A stretch of DNA of 64,000 nucleotides from assembly GCA_016124945.1 (NCBI GenBank), contig WGMT01000020.1, forward strand, positions 89,342-153,341, given 5' to 3'. Source of the DNA: a bacterium. Its GTDB lineage: Bacteria; Chloroflexota; Anaerolineae; Caldilineales; Caldilineaceae. Of the stretch, positions 25,366 through 33,483 are shown one piece after another. Each line of letters opens with the position of its first letter. Position 1 is the stretch's first letter. The notes below the pieces were generated by a model. The model was given only the letters and a program-made list of their open reading frames with translations, was not told the origin of the DNA and did not search any database. A program made the position numbers and the translations under genes.

Positions 25366-26019
25366 ATGGGTAGGACACTGGCGTATCTGCGCACCTCCAC
25401 TGACAAGCAAGATCTCAACAACCAGAAGCTGGAGATCCTGGAGCATGCCCGCCGCAATAGGCTGCATATCGACGACTTCGTGTCGGTTTCCATCTCGTCC
25501 CGTAAGAATCGTCGGGAGCGGAAGATAGACGAACTGCGGGCAAAGCTAGCTGCTGGCGACACCCTGGTGGTCACGGAACTCAGCCGGCTCGGCCGCAGCA
25601 CGGGGGAGGTGATCAGCCTCATCAATGAGTTGGTCGCCGGCGACATCCAGGTGGTTGCCATCAAGCAGGGACTGGCCCTGGACAAGCAGCAGAACGATAT
25701 GCAGGCCAAGATAATGACCACCCTGCTGTCGTTGTTCGCTGAGCTAGAGCGGGATCTGATTTCCCTGCGTACTCGGGAGGCCCTGGCTGCCAAGAAGGCT
25801 CAGGGTGTATCTTTGGGCAAACCCAAGGGGACGGTTCAGGAGAGTATCTATGATCAGGATAGGGAACGGATCGTGGAACTGCTCGGATTCGGTGTGTCAG
25901 CCAGAAGGATCTCCGAGCAGCATCTGCGCTATGGCCATCCCTCCAGCCTGAACTACTACATTCAGACAAGGAAGCTGCGCAAAGAAGCACAGAAGCTATC
26001 TGATTACGTAGGCGATTAA
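25366..26019 (+). CDS. tnpR: serine resolvase TnpR
   Basis: 217-aa small serine recombinase that resolves Tn3 cointegrates. The nucleophile is S11 in LRTSTDKQ; the conserved VVTELSRLGRST arginines follow at about 65-76, then the long E-helix (MTTLLSLFAELERDLISLRT) and a C-terminal DNA-binding helix-turn-helix (GVSARRISEQHLRYG). Length is slightly above the usual 185, with a basic tail. It lies inside the transposon in the same direction as tnpA. No strong Shine-Dalgarno, only an A-rich AGAAA before the ATG. Confidence 0.95.
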   Translation: MGRTLAYLRTSTDKQDLNNQKLEILEHARRNRLHIDDFVSVSISSRKNRRERKIDELRAKLAAGDTLVVTELSRLGRSTGEVISLINELVAGDIQVVAIKQGLALDKQQNDMQAKIMTTLLSLFAELERDLISLRTREALAAKKAQGVSLGKPKGTVQESIYDQDRERIVELLGFGVSARRISEQHLRYGHPSSLNYYIQTRKLRKEAQKLSDYVGD

Positions 26020-26424
26020 AAGCCGCTCGAGGATACAATTAACCACCGAAATCGTGCACCACGATGACGACCCTGCTACTAATCGTTGAAGACAAGTTCT
26101 TCGTGAGCGACCGGTTTATTCTTGTTCTAGGTATTCATGGTGCGAGTGTTGACCATAGCGTGGGGACGCTCGCTCTACTAGTGCGCCCCAATGGTTCCGC
26201 ACTTCGGACGACGGTACAGAATGTTGAGTATACGCTAATTCTGGGTTTGGATAGAGACAAAAATCGGTCATTGGGGCATGCTCGAATTGACAAGAAAGGA
26301 GCAACCCCAATGACCGGTCGCACTGATTTTATCACGGAGGCTCTGTATTAGTTTCGTACAGAACCGAGCTAGTTCGAACGAGCAAGGAGATCCCCATGCC
26401 AAATGAGTCCCTCTGGATTCGTTG
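26020..26424. other. non-coding segment of the transposon between tnpR and the sigma gene
   Basis: 405 nt with no supported gene; a 95-codon frame at 26064-26351 lacks homology signals. It holds one copy of the 75-bp direct repeat (26237-26311) and a 12-bp-arm hairpin made by CGGTCATTGGGG (26265-26276) and CCCCAATGACCG (26305-26316). Confidence 0.6.
26237..26311. repeat. 75-bp direct repeat, copy 1
   Basis: About 85% identical to 28520-28594 in the same orientation. The two copies bracket the sigma-Eis gene on its 3' (this copy) and 5' sides. Confidence 0.8.
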
Positions 26425-28449
26425 CTAGAGTGCGCTGTTCCCCATCTGCGGATATTGGGCGGGAAAAAGAACGGGTAAGAGAATTCTCGCGTCGCCGCCC
26501 AACCGGATACCGGCCATATCCACGATCTCCTGCGGTTCTTCAGTTCCCACGACCAACTGGGCAATCTGCTGGTCACCGCAAATAGTGTGTCCGGTCTCGG
26601 ACACCGGAACGACTGCAACGTGGCCGGCTTCGATAGACAACATCACTGAATCTTCGCCTGTCGAGATCAGCAAGTTGCCCTGCCAATCTGCATAGGGCGA
26701 CCGGTTCAAGCGGAGGGCCAACTCCGGAGTCAGCTTTGTGAAGAGGGATTGCAGATTGATGATACGTACGACATAGGCACGTGGTGAACGACGAAATGTG
26801 CCGGTGTGGATACGACACGAAATCATCTGGCGCAGTCGTTTGCCCACAGGGCTCTTGTAGTGCAGCCGATCGAAGAACAGCTCGTCGCACTGCCACTGAC
26901 GCGCTAATTGGCCCAACACCTGCAAGCAACTTTCGGGATCTCCTGCGACTTCGTCCACCCAGAAAAGAGGACGCTCGAAGTCAATAGCGTAAAGCTGATC
27001 GCCCACTTTGTGGATGTAACACTTGCGTTCTCCGTCCTCGATCAGCCAACGGCTGCCGATCTGCTCAACCTTGCAGACTGCCTGCATACTCAACGGCGTG
27101 TTGCTCCACCGTGAGCCCGTAGCAAACTGGTGGCGGATGTCTTCACTCAATTCTCCCCGGTCCAAGTCACTCTGCAGAGAAGCTTCCAGCCGAACGTGAC
27201 GGTCTGCGCCGCCGGTAATATATCCCGCCGGATTCCCCTGGGCGTCGGTCCAGTACCACCCCATGAACAGTTCTGGGTGTTTGTTGCGCAAGTAGGTGGG
27301 ACGCACCGCTGTGCCGGTCAACGATCTGTGCGTTTGATTGTATAGTTGGGCTAGGTCGTCACGATGGCTGGGTTCGAACCAGTGCAACGCTAAATCTGAT
27401 GGGGTATCCGGAAGGTCGACAACGTCCACATGCCATTGCAGCGCTCGCCAACCAAGGACATAGTCCTGCCTATACCAGAACGCTTCATCGTCAAACGAGA
27501 CAGAAAGATCATATCCCTGCTCCCGCAAGGTTGCCAGCGAGGAAGTTACGGTACGTTCGATGAGAAGATTTCGTTCGTCGCTATGGGCCGGATGGGTCGC
27601 CCAATAGTTGTACCCGGCGGTTCGGACATGGGCACTGCCTATGCGCATGGTGATGTCGTAGACATACGTGGCGGCCAGGACGGTCTGGCTGTCCCCCTCC
27701 TTCACACGCCCAATTCGGGACGCTTCCCAGTCGGCATGGCTATGCGCCAGCCGTCCGGCTCGCCACTGGAATCTGTCCGGCCGGTCCTCCGTCTCAAACA
27801 GTGAGTAGACTGCTTCGCTGTGTTGGGTGTGCCTGGGTGCGATTACATCCATCACATTGGCGACAAAGTCATCATTTCGGGATGGACGGTTTTCGTGCAG
27901 AAAGTCCTCAGTCATCGTGTTCATCCTTTGCTTCAGTTGTTTCTTGGCGTCGAAAAGTCGTTTCTTCACCGTCGTCAAGGGAATGTCGAGAAACGCAGCA
28001 ATCTCTCGTTGAGAGTATTCAGAGATGTAGAAGAGGGTGACGACGCACCGTTGTTGTTCGGGGAGAGACAAGATGGCATTCTGTACCCACTGCTGCAACT
28101 CGACAGTTTCGACGATCTCTGATAGAGGCGGCTGGTCTGCAGCGAGCGTAGTCGTGAACTCTAGAGCGATAGTCTGCACGCGCTTGCGCCGAGTGATGCG
28201 GTCACACTGCGTGTACACGACTTTGCGGAACCAACTGAGGAATGCATTCGGCTCGCGGAGCTGCCCGAGGGTACGGTGAACCTGCACAAAGGCTTCCTGA
28301 GCGGCATCTTCGGCTAGATGAAAGTCACCGATCACAGAATATGCATAGCCAACAGCCATGTCCTGCAACCGGCGCACGAGGCGCTCAAATGCCTTGGTAT
28401 CACCTGTTTGGGCTTTTCGGACAATCGATTCTAGCTCTTGCATGGTCAC
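26425..28449 (-). CDS. ECF sigma factor fused to Eis-like GNAT/SCP2 region
   Basis: 674 aa passenger gene. Residues about 8-90 are sigma region 2 (AEDAAQEAFVQVHR, AFLSWFRKVVYTQCDRI) and about 118-172 region 4 (LPEQQRCVVTLFYISEYSQR, IPLTTVKKRLFDAKK). A linker with HENRPSRNDDFV follows. Residues about 225-560 resemble the tandem GNAT region of Eis acetyltransferases (MRIGSAHVRTAGYNYWATHP, LREQGYDLSVSF, FWYRQDYVLGWR), and 560-674 an SCP2-like Eis tail (GGDARILLPVLFPAQYP). The acetyl-CoA loop, normally RGxGxG after THP, reads AHSDERNLLI, so activity is doubtful; the region may sense a ligand. No anti-sigma gene adjoins. GTG at 28449 or ATG at 28443. Confidence 0.8.
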   Translation of the reverse strand: MTMQELESIVRKAQTGDTKAFERLVRRLQDMAVGYAYSVIGDFHLAEDAAQEAFVQVHRTLGQLREPNAFLSWFRKVVYTQCDRITRRKRVQTIALEFTTTLAADQPPLSEIVETVELQQWVQNAILSLPEQQRCVVTLFYISEYSQREIAAFLDIPLTTVKKRLFDAKKQLKQRMNTMTEDFLHENRPSRNDDFVANVMDVIAPRHTQHSEAVYSLFETEDRPDRFQWRAGRLAHSHADWEASRIGRVKEGDSQTVLAATYVYDITMRIGSAHVRTAGYNYWATHPAHSDERNLLIERTVTSSLATLREQGYDLSVSFDDEAFWYRQDYVLGWRALQWHVDVVDLPDTPSDLALHWFEPSHRDDLAQLYNQTHRSLTGTAVRPTYLRNKHPELFMGWYWTDAQGNPAGYITGGADRHVRLEASLQSDLDRGELSEDIRHQFATGSRWSNTPLSMQAVCKVEQIGSRWLIEDGERKCYIHKVGDQLYAIDFERPLFWVDEVAGDPESCLQVLGQLARQWQCDELFFDRLHYKSPVGKRLRQMISCRIHTGTFRRSPRAYVVRIINLQSLFTKLTPELALRLNRSPYADWQGNLLISTGEDSVMLSIEAGHVAVVPVSETGHTICGDQQIAQLVVGTEEPQEIVDMAGIRLGGDARILLPVLFPAQYPQMGNSAL

Positions 28450-28519
28450 TGCTATCTCGTTGAATTAACTACATCCTACATTAAAAGACCCATCCAACGC
28501 CCAAAAGGATACAAACACC

Positions 28520-28594
28520 AATTCCGGGTTTAGATAGAGACAAAAACCGGTCACTGTGGCATGCTCGAATTGACGACAAGGGAACAACCCCAAT
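28520..28594. repeat. 75-bp direct repeat, copy 2
   Basis: Second copy, upstream of the sigma-Eis gene and so inside its likely promoter region. The hairpin arm that is intact in copy 1 is eroded here. The surrounding 28450-28746 has no gene; the remainder up to 28855 is the right transposon end and the restored spacer. Confidence 0.75.
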
Positions 28595-28746
28595 TATGTG
28601 ATACCCAGATATCCCCACATCGGCTGGTCGATTGCCCTTCCAGCTAGTATCAAGACAGAGGATGTCTCTATTGGAACCGAGTACGGACAATCGAATCGGA
28701 AGTTCTTGATACAAACTGAGATCTACACCCGATTTCGTTAACAAGA

Positions 28747-28790
28747 CGTAAGCAAGTTGCCCCTGGTGGCGCGTTTGTTAAACACACCCC
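28747..28790 (-). repeat. Tn3 right terminal inverted repeat
   Basis: Reverse complement begins GGGGTGTGTTTAACAAACGC and matches the left end over 44 bp with seven mismatches, the first 32 bp with only two. Confidence 0.92.
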
Positions 28791-28795
28791 TACAT
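28791..28795. repeat. target-site duplication, right copy (TACAT)
   Basis: Directly abuts the right terminal repeat and is identical to 22095-22099. Confidence 0.9.
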
Positions 28796-28855
28796 AATAA
28801 TCATCATTCTTCATTCATCACACGCCATTTCATAGGGATTTAAGGAGAAATCACC

Positions 28856-29641
28856 ATGCGCATCGGTGCAATGAACGACCCGCAACGGGACGTCTTCGAC
28901 GAGATTGGTTGGTTTGCAGAGAATGGCTTCGATTACATCGACTTGACCATCGAAGCGCCGGCGACGGCCACCGAGTCGACACCGTGGAAAGAGGTTGCAC
29001 AGGCGATTCAAGCAAGCGGATTGGGCGTGGTCTGCCACACGGCGCCCTACTTGCCCATCGACAACCCATCCCCGCTGGTGCGACAGGCAGCGCTGGATGA
29101 GCTGCGCCGCTCGGTGGATGTGGCGAAGATCGTGGGGGCGTCTGTGTGTACGATGCACTTCATGGGGTGGCCGCGCTACCTTAGCGACGCCGAGGGCTAC
29201 GAGTTCTACCGCCAGATGCTGGAGATCCTGGTGCGACATGGCGAGGAACGAGGCGTAGACGTGGCGATGGAAAACGGCGTGGACAACAAACACCAGCACA
29301 AGTATTTCCGCGAGATCTTTCAACGGGTCCCCGGGCTGAAGCTGCTATACGACATTGGGCATGGCAATTTGGCCACAGCTAAGAGTATGTTGCGCGAATA
29401 TCTCTTTTCGCTCAACGACAGGCTGGTCCACATCCACCTAAGCGATAACAACGGCGTCGGAGACTTGCACCTGCCCCTAGGCGCGCCCATTCGCGGTGGG
29501 TTGAACCTGGAGCAAAACATTCAGACCCTGCACAGTTTTGGCTACGATGGCACAATCACGATCGAAGTCTTCGGGGATCGGCGACTACTGATGTACAGCG
29601 TGGCGCGGTTGAAGGAAGTGTGGGCGGAGAGTGAGGGGTAG
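28856..29641 (+). CDS. sugar phosphate isomerase/epimerase-like TIM barrel
   Basis: 261-aa AP-endonuclease-2-type barrel. Metal-binding motifs are visible in MENGVDNK, LLYDIGHGNLA (Asp/His) and HIHLSDNNG, ending in TIEVFGD. The fold is clear; members include sugar-phosphate isomerases and endonuclease IV, and lack of the endonuclease IV signatures favours a metabolic role. AAGGAGAAATCACC precedes the ATG. Before the transposon inserted, this gene lay some 90 nt after the GT39 gene ending at 22061. It ends at an intrinsic terminator. Confidence 0.78.
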   Translation: MRIGAMNDPQRDVFDEIGWFAENGFDYIDLTIEAPATATESTPWKEVAQAIQASGLGVVCHTAPYLPIDNPSPLVRQAALDELRRSVDVAKIVGASVCTMHFMGWPRYLSDAEGYEFYRQMLEILVRHGEERGVDVAMENGVDNKHQHKYFREIFQRVPGLKLLYDIGHGNLATAKSMLREYLFSLNDRLVHIHLSDNNGVGDLHLPLGAPIRGGLNLEQNIQTLHSFGYDGTITIEVFGDRRLLMYSVARLKEVWAESEG

Positions 29642-29665
29642 GGATTGGGAAGTTGACTTGGTTTT

Positions 29666-29711
29666 GATGATGGGATGATGCCGCTCTGCAGCACCATCCC
29701 ATCATCTTTTT
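29666..29711 (+). terminator. Rho-independent terminator
   Basis: GATGATGGGATG (29666-29677) pairs perfectly with CATCCCATCATC (29695-29706) and is followed by TTTTT. It lies 24 nt after the isomerase-like gene and abuts the stop of the converging gene. Confidence 0.85.
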
Positions 29712-30884
29712 CTAAATCCCACTCTGGCGGAAGTAGCGCTGGAACTGCGCAGCGTGTTCTTCGTCCATGAGCGCCCGCGCCAGGACGCCGTACATTTTGG
29801 GCAAGAGGAGATCTTGCAGATTGGCGCGGTAGCCGGCGAGAGCAAAGTCGAGGTTGCTGCGTACGTGTCCCCACTCACCACGCAAGGACCATCCGAGCGC
29901 GGCAGCAATGAGCATCGTTGGTTCGGGGTCGGTGTCAGGGCGGTTGAGCAGGCGTAGCGCCAGTTCCAAGCCCTCACGCTTTTCGTCCCCAAGGAAGTAG
30001 TGCGCCAGGATCCAATCTACGGCCGAGCGGACCCACACCTGCTCAATGTCCAGTTGGGTGACCTGCTCCCACTCTATTTTCGAGCCGACGGTATCACCTG
30101 CGTAGTGTCCACTCAGGCCGCGCCAGAAGCGCTGGGATGCTTCGGATTCTTCACGGTTCAGGGCGCGAGATGCCAGTACGTGTTGTCCGCTGAAAATCAG
30201 TGGTCGGTAGAGCATATGCCAATTGTCGGCGTAGGCGTCACTTTCCTGGGCAGCGCACTCGAAATATGTAAAGGCATCGTCCCAGGCTTCTTGGGTGAGA
30301 GAGATCACGCTACGCAGATACCAGATCAACCCCTTATGTAGTGACAACGCATCTTCTTCGCTATGCGCAATTTCGCCCTGCACAGCCGATTCGAGATCGT
30401 CGATCACGGCGGAGGCTTCGTCAACACGATTAGCGTCGATGTAGATGTCGAAAAGCAGCCAACGCGCCGGGATGCTCAAAGGATATTGGTTTAGGTGGGC
30501 AAAGAGCAGATCGAGGGCAGCCTCGTTTTTCTCCTGCCAACTTAGCAACTTGGCGCGATTGAGCGTCCACTCGGCCAGTGCATCGCCATCAAGGATCTTC
30601 TCAATGCGGATGGACTCAACATCCGCGGCCTCGTGGAAACGTCCTCGCTTGGCGAGATAGGACTGTACGCCGAAAAGCGCCTCTTCGAGGAAAAGCTGTA
30701 GCCGTCCACTGCCGGCGTGGCGACGTTCAGAAGCAAAAGCGGCCAGCCGATCGATTAAGCGCCAGTAGGCAGCCACAGTTCGGTCGTCGTTGCGGCGAGC
30801 AAGTTCCTGCGCTTCAAAGAGCGATGCTTCCCACGATCCCTTCAGCGGACGCTGGGGGGTGGATGAGTTGGAGTTAAGCGACAA
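29712..30884 (-). CDS. TPR-like helical-repeat protein, function unknown
   Basis: 390 aa, almost entirely alpha-helical with no signal peptide or TM segment. Tetratricopeptide-like helix pairs are spaced through the chain (AEWTLNRAKLLSWQEKNEAA, ARWLLFDIYIDANRVDEASA, YLRSVISLTQEAWDDAFTYF). Probably a cytoplasmic scaffold or regulator. TTG start (30882-30884) chosen because no ATG occurs in the first half; only a weak GAGAG precedes it. No specific family was recognised. Confidence 0.6.
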   Translation of the reverse strand: MSLNSNSSTPQRPLKGSWEASLFEAQELARRNDDRTVAAYWRLIDRLAAFASERRHAGSGRLQLFLEEALFGVQSYLAKRGRFHEAADVESIRIEKILDGDALAEWTLNRAKLLSWQEKNEAALDLLFAHLNQYPLSIPARWLLFDIYIDANRVDEASAVIDDLESAVQGEIAHSEEDALSLHKGLIWYLRSVISLTQEAWDDAFTYFECAAQESDAYADNWHMLYRPLIFSGQHVLASRALNREESEASQRFWRGLSGHYAGDTVGSKIEWEQVTQLDIEQVWVRSAVDWILAHYFLGDEKREGLELALRLLNRPDTDPEPTMLIAAALGWSLRGEWGHVRSNLDFALAGYRANLQDLLLPKMYGVLARALMDEEHAAQFQRYFRQSGI

Positions 30885-30935
30885 GGGTATGTACTCTCTC
30901 GATTATCTGGTTGAATTGCGCTTGAGCAAGTGAAT

Positions 30936-30981
30936 GATTAGGTGATTTCAGATTGTTTAAACGATCTGAAATCACCTAATC
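30936..30981. repeat. perfect intergenic palindrome
   Basis: 18-bp perfect arms (30936-30953 and 30964-30981) around TGTTTAAACG. It sits between two minus-strand genes, just after the DUF368 stop; no T-run follows. Confidence 0.8.
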
Positions 30982-30988
30982 TCATCTC

Positions 30989-32035
30989 TCAAGCATGTCG
31001 ATTCGCCACTCGCTCCATCACGAACACAAGGACAAACCCCACCGCAGCCAGGCCGACGGCGAAGAGAATTTCCATGTTGAAAGCACCATTGACGGTGAGC
31101 GTGGGCAGAATGTTGAGTTCCTGTGTGGGGATGGGGATACCGTGGCTATCTGGAATCGAGGCAAGCACCTCTTTCCAGGGCCAGATTTTGCGCAGACTGC
31201 CGATCATCAAGCCGATGAGGATGGCCACAGTGACGTCGTGGAAGCGTTTGAAGAGCCAACCAAGCACCTGCGCAAAGCTGACCAACCCAACGACTGCGCC
31301 AATGCCGACAAGGCTAATTGTCACAAAGTCGCGGTCATTGACTGCGCCCAGCACATACTGATACTTGCCCAACAGCACCAAGATAAACGCGCCTGAGATG
31401 CCGGGCAAGATCATGGCACAGATGGCCACCGCGCCACTGAGGATCAAGAACCACCAGTCATTCGGGGTCTCAACCGGCACCAAACCAACAATGATGTACG
31501 CAGCCACCGCGCCGGCGACCGTTGCCGCCCACAACGGCGGCGTCCACTGTTTGACGCGATGGCTCACCGTCACAACAGATGCGACGACAAGGCCAAAGAA
31601 GAAGCTCCAGAGCAGCACCGGCTGATTGGTGAGCAGCCACTCCAATCCTTGCGCCAGACTCAAAATGGCAACCACTATGCCGATACCAACAGCAACAAGA
31701 AAGCCTGCGTTTACAGAGCGCAACGCTTCAGGGATGCGGAAGCGTGTCAGTGCCTGCCAGAACGGCGGTCGCGCCGCCGCCCGAATGCTCATGATCAGCT
31801 CTTCGTAGATGCCCAAAATGAAGGCGATGGTGCCACCCGAAACACCGGGAACCACATCCGCCGAGCCCATGGCGAATCCACGTGCGGCGAGGCCAAGGTA
31901 TTCCTTCAAAGTGCGCGGGCGGCCCAATTTGATTGTGTGTTCTTCTACAGGCGGTTGGGCTGTGTCCACCACACGCTTCTTTGCCACAGCGTTTTTCTTT
32001 GCACCAGCTTTTTTCTTTGTAACAGCTCTTCCCAT
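30989..32035 (-). CDS. DUF368 membrane protein (PopT-like undecaprenyl-phosphate transporter)
   Basis: 348 aa from the ATG at 32035, preceded by AAAGGTGA; the longer frame to 32068 has no ribosome-binding site. A Lys/Ala-rich N-terminus (VTKKKAGAKKNAVAKKRVV) is followed by the DUF368 core with about nine TM segments and the hallmark GSADVVPGVSGGTIAFILGIYEELI and MILPGISGAFILVLLGKY. Family members (PopT) are reported to recycle undecaprenyl phosphate across the membrane. That fits the many lipid-linked glycosyltransferases here, but the gene is not in their operon. Confidence 0.88.
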   Translation of the reverse strand: MGRAVTKKKAGAKKNAVAKKRVVDTAQPPVEEHTIKLGRPRTLKEYLGLAARGFAMGSADVVPGVSGGTIAFILGIYEELIMSIRAAARPPFWQALTRFRIPEALRSVNAGFLVAVGIGIVVAILSLAQGLEWLLTNQPVLLWSFFFGLVVASVVTVSHRVKQWTPPLWAATVAGAVAAYIIVGLVPVETPNDWWFLILSGAVAICAMILPGISGAFILVLLGKYQYVLGAVNDRDFVTISLVGIGAVVGLVSFAQVLGWLFKRFHDVTVAILIGLMIGSLRKIWPWKEVLASIPDSHGIPIPTQELNILPTLTVNGAFNMEILFAVGLAAVGFVLVFVMERVANRHA

Positions 32036-32235
32036 AGATATTTCACCTTTTTGAACCTGCCAGATCACAGGGTTGGGGCAGGCGCCGGTCGTTCAGTATA
32101 CCAGGATCGCCGGTCAGGGCGCGAAAATAGAGAATCGGCGATGGGGAGATTGAGCGATTGATTTGGATGAAGTAAAATGCTCTCTCCAACAGAGACCAAC
32201 CCATACAACCATCGCTACACGAAAAGGATCTGCCC

Positions 32236-33405
32236 GTGTACGCTGCGACCCGTACCACCCAATTTCGAGAATCTCAGATTCGCGACATGACACGCCTGGC
32301 CATGGCCCACAATGCCATTAACTTGAGCCAGGGCTTCCCCGACTTCGATCCACCGCAGGCCATTGTCGACGCCGCAGTGGACGCAATCCGCGGGCGCGAC
32401 AACCAATACACCGTCACCTGGGGGTATCCCGCGCTGCGCAATGCACTGGCAAAACGCTATACCACGGCGCTTGGCTGGGACGTCGATCCCAATGTCCACG
32501 TGACGGTGGTGTGTGGGGTCACCGAGGGGATTACGGCGGCGATGCTGGCGTTCCTCAATCCCGGCGATGAGATCATTATCCTTGAGCCGGCACATGAGAA
32601 CTTCCGCCCGGCAGCCGTGCTGGCAGGCGCTGTACCTGTGGCTGTGCCGCTAGAAGCGCCAAACTACCGCCTTGATCCACAACGGCTGGCTGCCGCGGTG
32701 ACACCACGCACCCGCGCCCTGCTCTTCAACACGCCACACAACCCCACCGGGCGCGTCTTTGATGACGAGGAAATCGCCGCTGTGATCGACGTGGTCACCC
32801 AGAACGATCTGATTTTGATCACCGACGAAATTTACGACCGCATTCTCTACGATGGGCGTGTCCACGTTTCGCCGGGGCGGCTCGACCCCCTGCGCGAGCG
32901 GACGGTCACCGTGGGCGGGTTGAGCAAGTCGTTTGCGATTACAGGCTGGCGGCTAGGTTATGTGGTTGCACCTGCACAGCTATCGGCCGCGATCCGCCCG
33001 ATCCACGATTACATGACCATCTGCGCCCCTACCCCGTTGCAGGCGGCGGCGGCAGTGGCGATGGAATTACCGGAAAGTTACTACGATCAAGTACAGACTG
33101 AGTACGCGCAACGCCGTGACGTGATGATGGGCGTCCTCGAAGAAGCAGGTTTTGTTGCATCTCCACCTGAGGGCGCCTACTACGTTCTTGCTGACTACAC
33201 GAATATTTATGCCCCTCAGGCATCTTGGGACTGTGAGCGTTTTGCCCGCTGGTTGACAACCGATGTGGGTGTAGCCGCAGTAGGCGGCACAAATTTCTAT
33301 TCGCTGCCAGGCTATGGCGAAGGGATTGTCCGCTTTGCCTTCCCCAAACGGCTCGCAACGCTGCAGGCGGCCGGAGAACGATTGAAACAGATTAGTGGAA
33401 AATAA
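32236..33405 (+). CDS. class I/II pyridoxal-phosphate aminotransferase
   Basis: 389-aa fold-type I aminotransferase. NLSQGFPDFDPP at the N-terminus, NTPHNPTGRVF in the centre, DEIYDRILYDG, and the PLP lysine K231 in GLSKSFAITGWRLGY are all intact, with a final RFAFPKR containing the carboxylate-binding Arg. Closest to methionine/kynurenine/aspartate aminotransferase subgroups (NLSQGFPDF is typical). GTG start; the ribosome-binding site is weak (AAAAGGATC). A strong bidirectional terminator follows immediately. Confidence 0.9.
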   Translation: MYAATRTTQFRESQIRDMTRLAMAHNAINLSQGFPDFDPPQAIVDAAVDAIRGRDNQYTVTWGYPALRNALAKRYTTALGWDVDPNVHVTVVCGVTEGITAAMLAFLNPGDEIIILEPAHENFRPAAVLAGAVPVAVPLEAPNYRLDPQRLAAAVTPRTRALLFNTPHNPTGRVFDDEEIAAVIDVVTQNDLILITDEIYDRILYDGRVHVSPGRLDPLRERTVTVGGLSKSFAITGWRLGYVVAPAQLSAAIRPIHDYMTICAPTPLQAAAAVAMELPESYYDQVQTEYAQRRDVMMGVLEEAGFVASPPEGAYYVLADYTNIYAPQASWDCERFARWLTTDVGVAAVGGTNFYSLPGYGEGIVRFAFPKRLATLQAAGERLKQISGK

Positions 33406-33444
33406 AAAAACTGCCAGGTTTGAAAACCTGGCAGTTTTTTTATT
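33405..33444. terminator. bidirectional Rho-independent terminator
   Basis: AAACTGCCAGGTTT and AAACCTGGCAGTTT form a perfect stem with A-runs on the left and T-runs on the right, so it works on both strands for the converging aminotransferase and lipoprotein genes. Confidence 0.92.
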
Positions 33445-33483
33445 GTTCTAACGTTCGCGATCGATTGACCGCGATTGACTGAC

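Larger units (their letters stand above)
22100..28790. mobile_element. complete Tn3-family transposon with sigma-factor passenger
   Basis: 6691-bp unit bounded by 44-bp imperfect terminal inverted repeats starting GGGG and flanked by TACAT duplications. It contains a 989-aa TnpA, a serine resolvase in the same orientation and one large passenger gene on the opposite strand (ECF sigma fused to an Eis-like region). Both recombination genes are full length with intact catalytic residues and the ends and duplications are intact, so the insertion looks recent and may still be active. No antibiotic or metal resistance gene is present. Confidence 0.93.

Noticed and set aside
26064..26351. 95-codon frame inside the transposon
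   Set aside because: It overlaps the direct repeat and hairpin, has no ribosome-binding site and no recognisable family.
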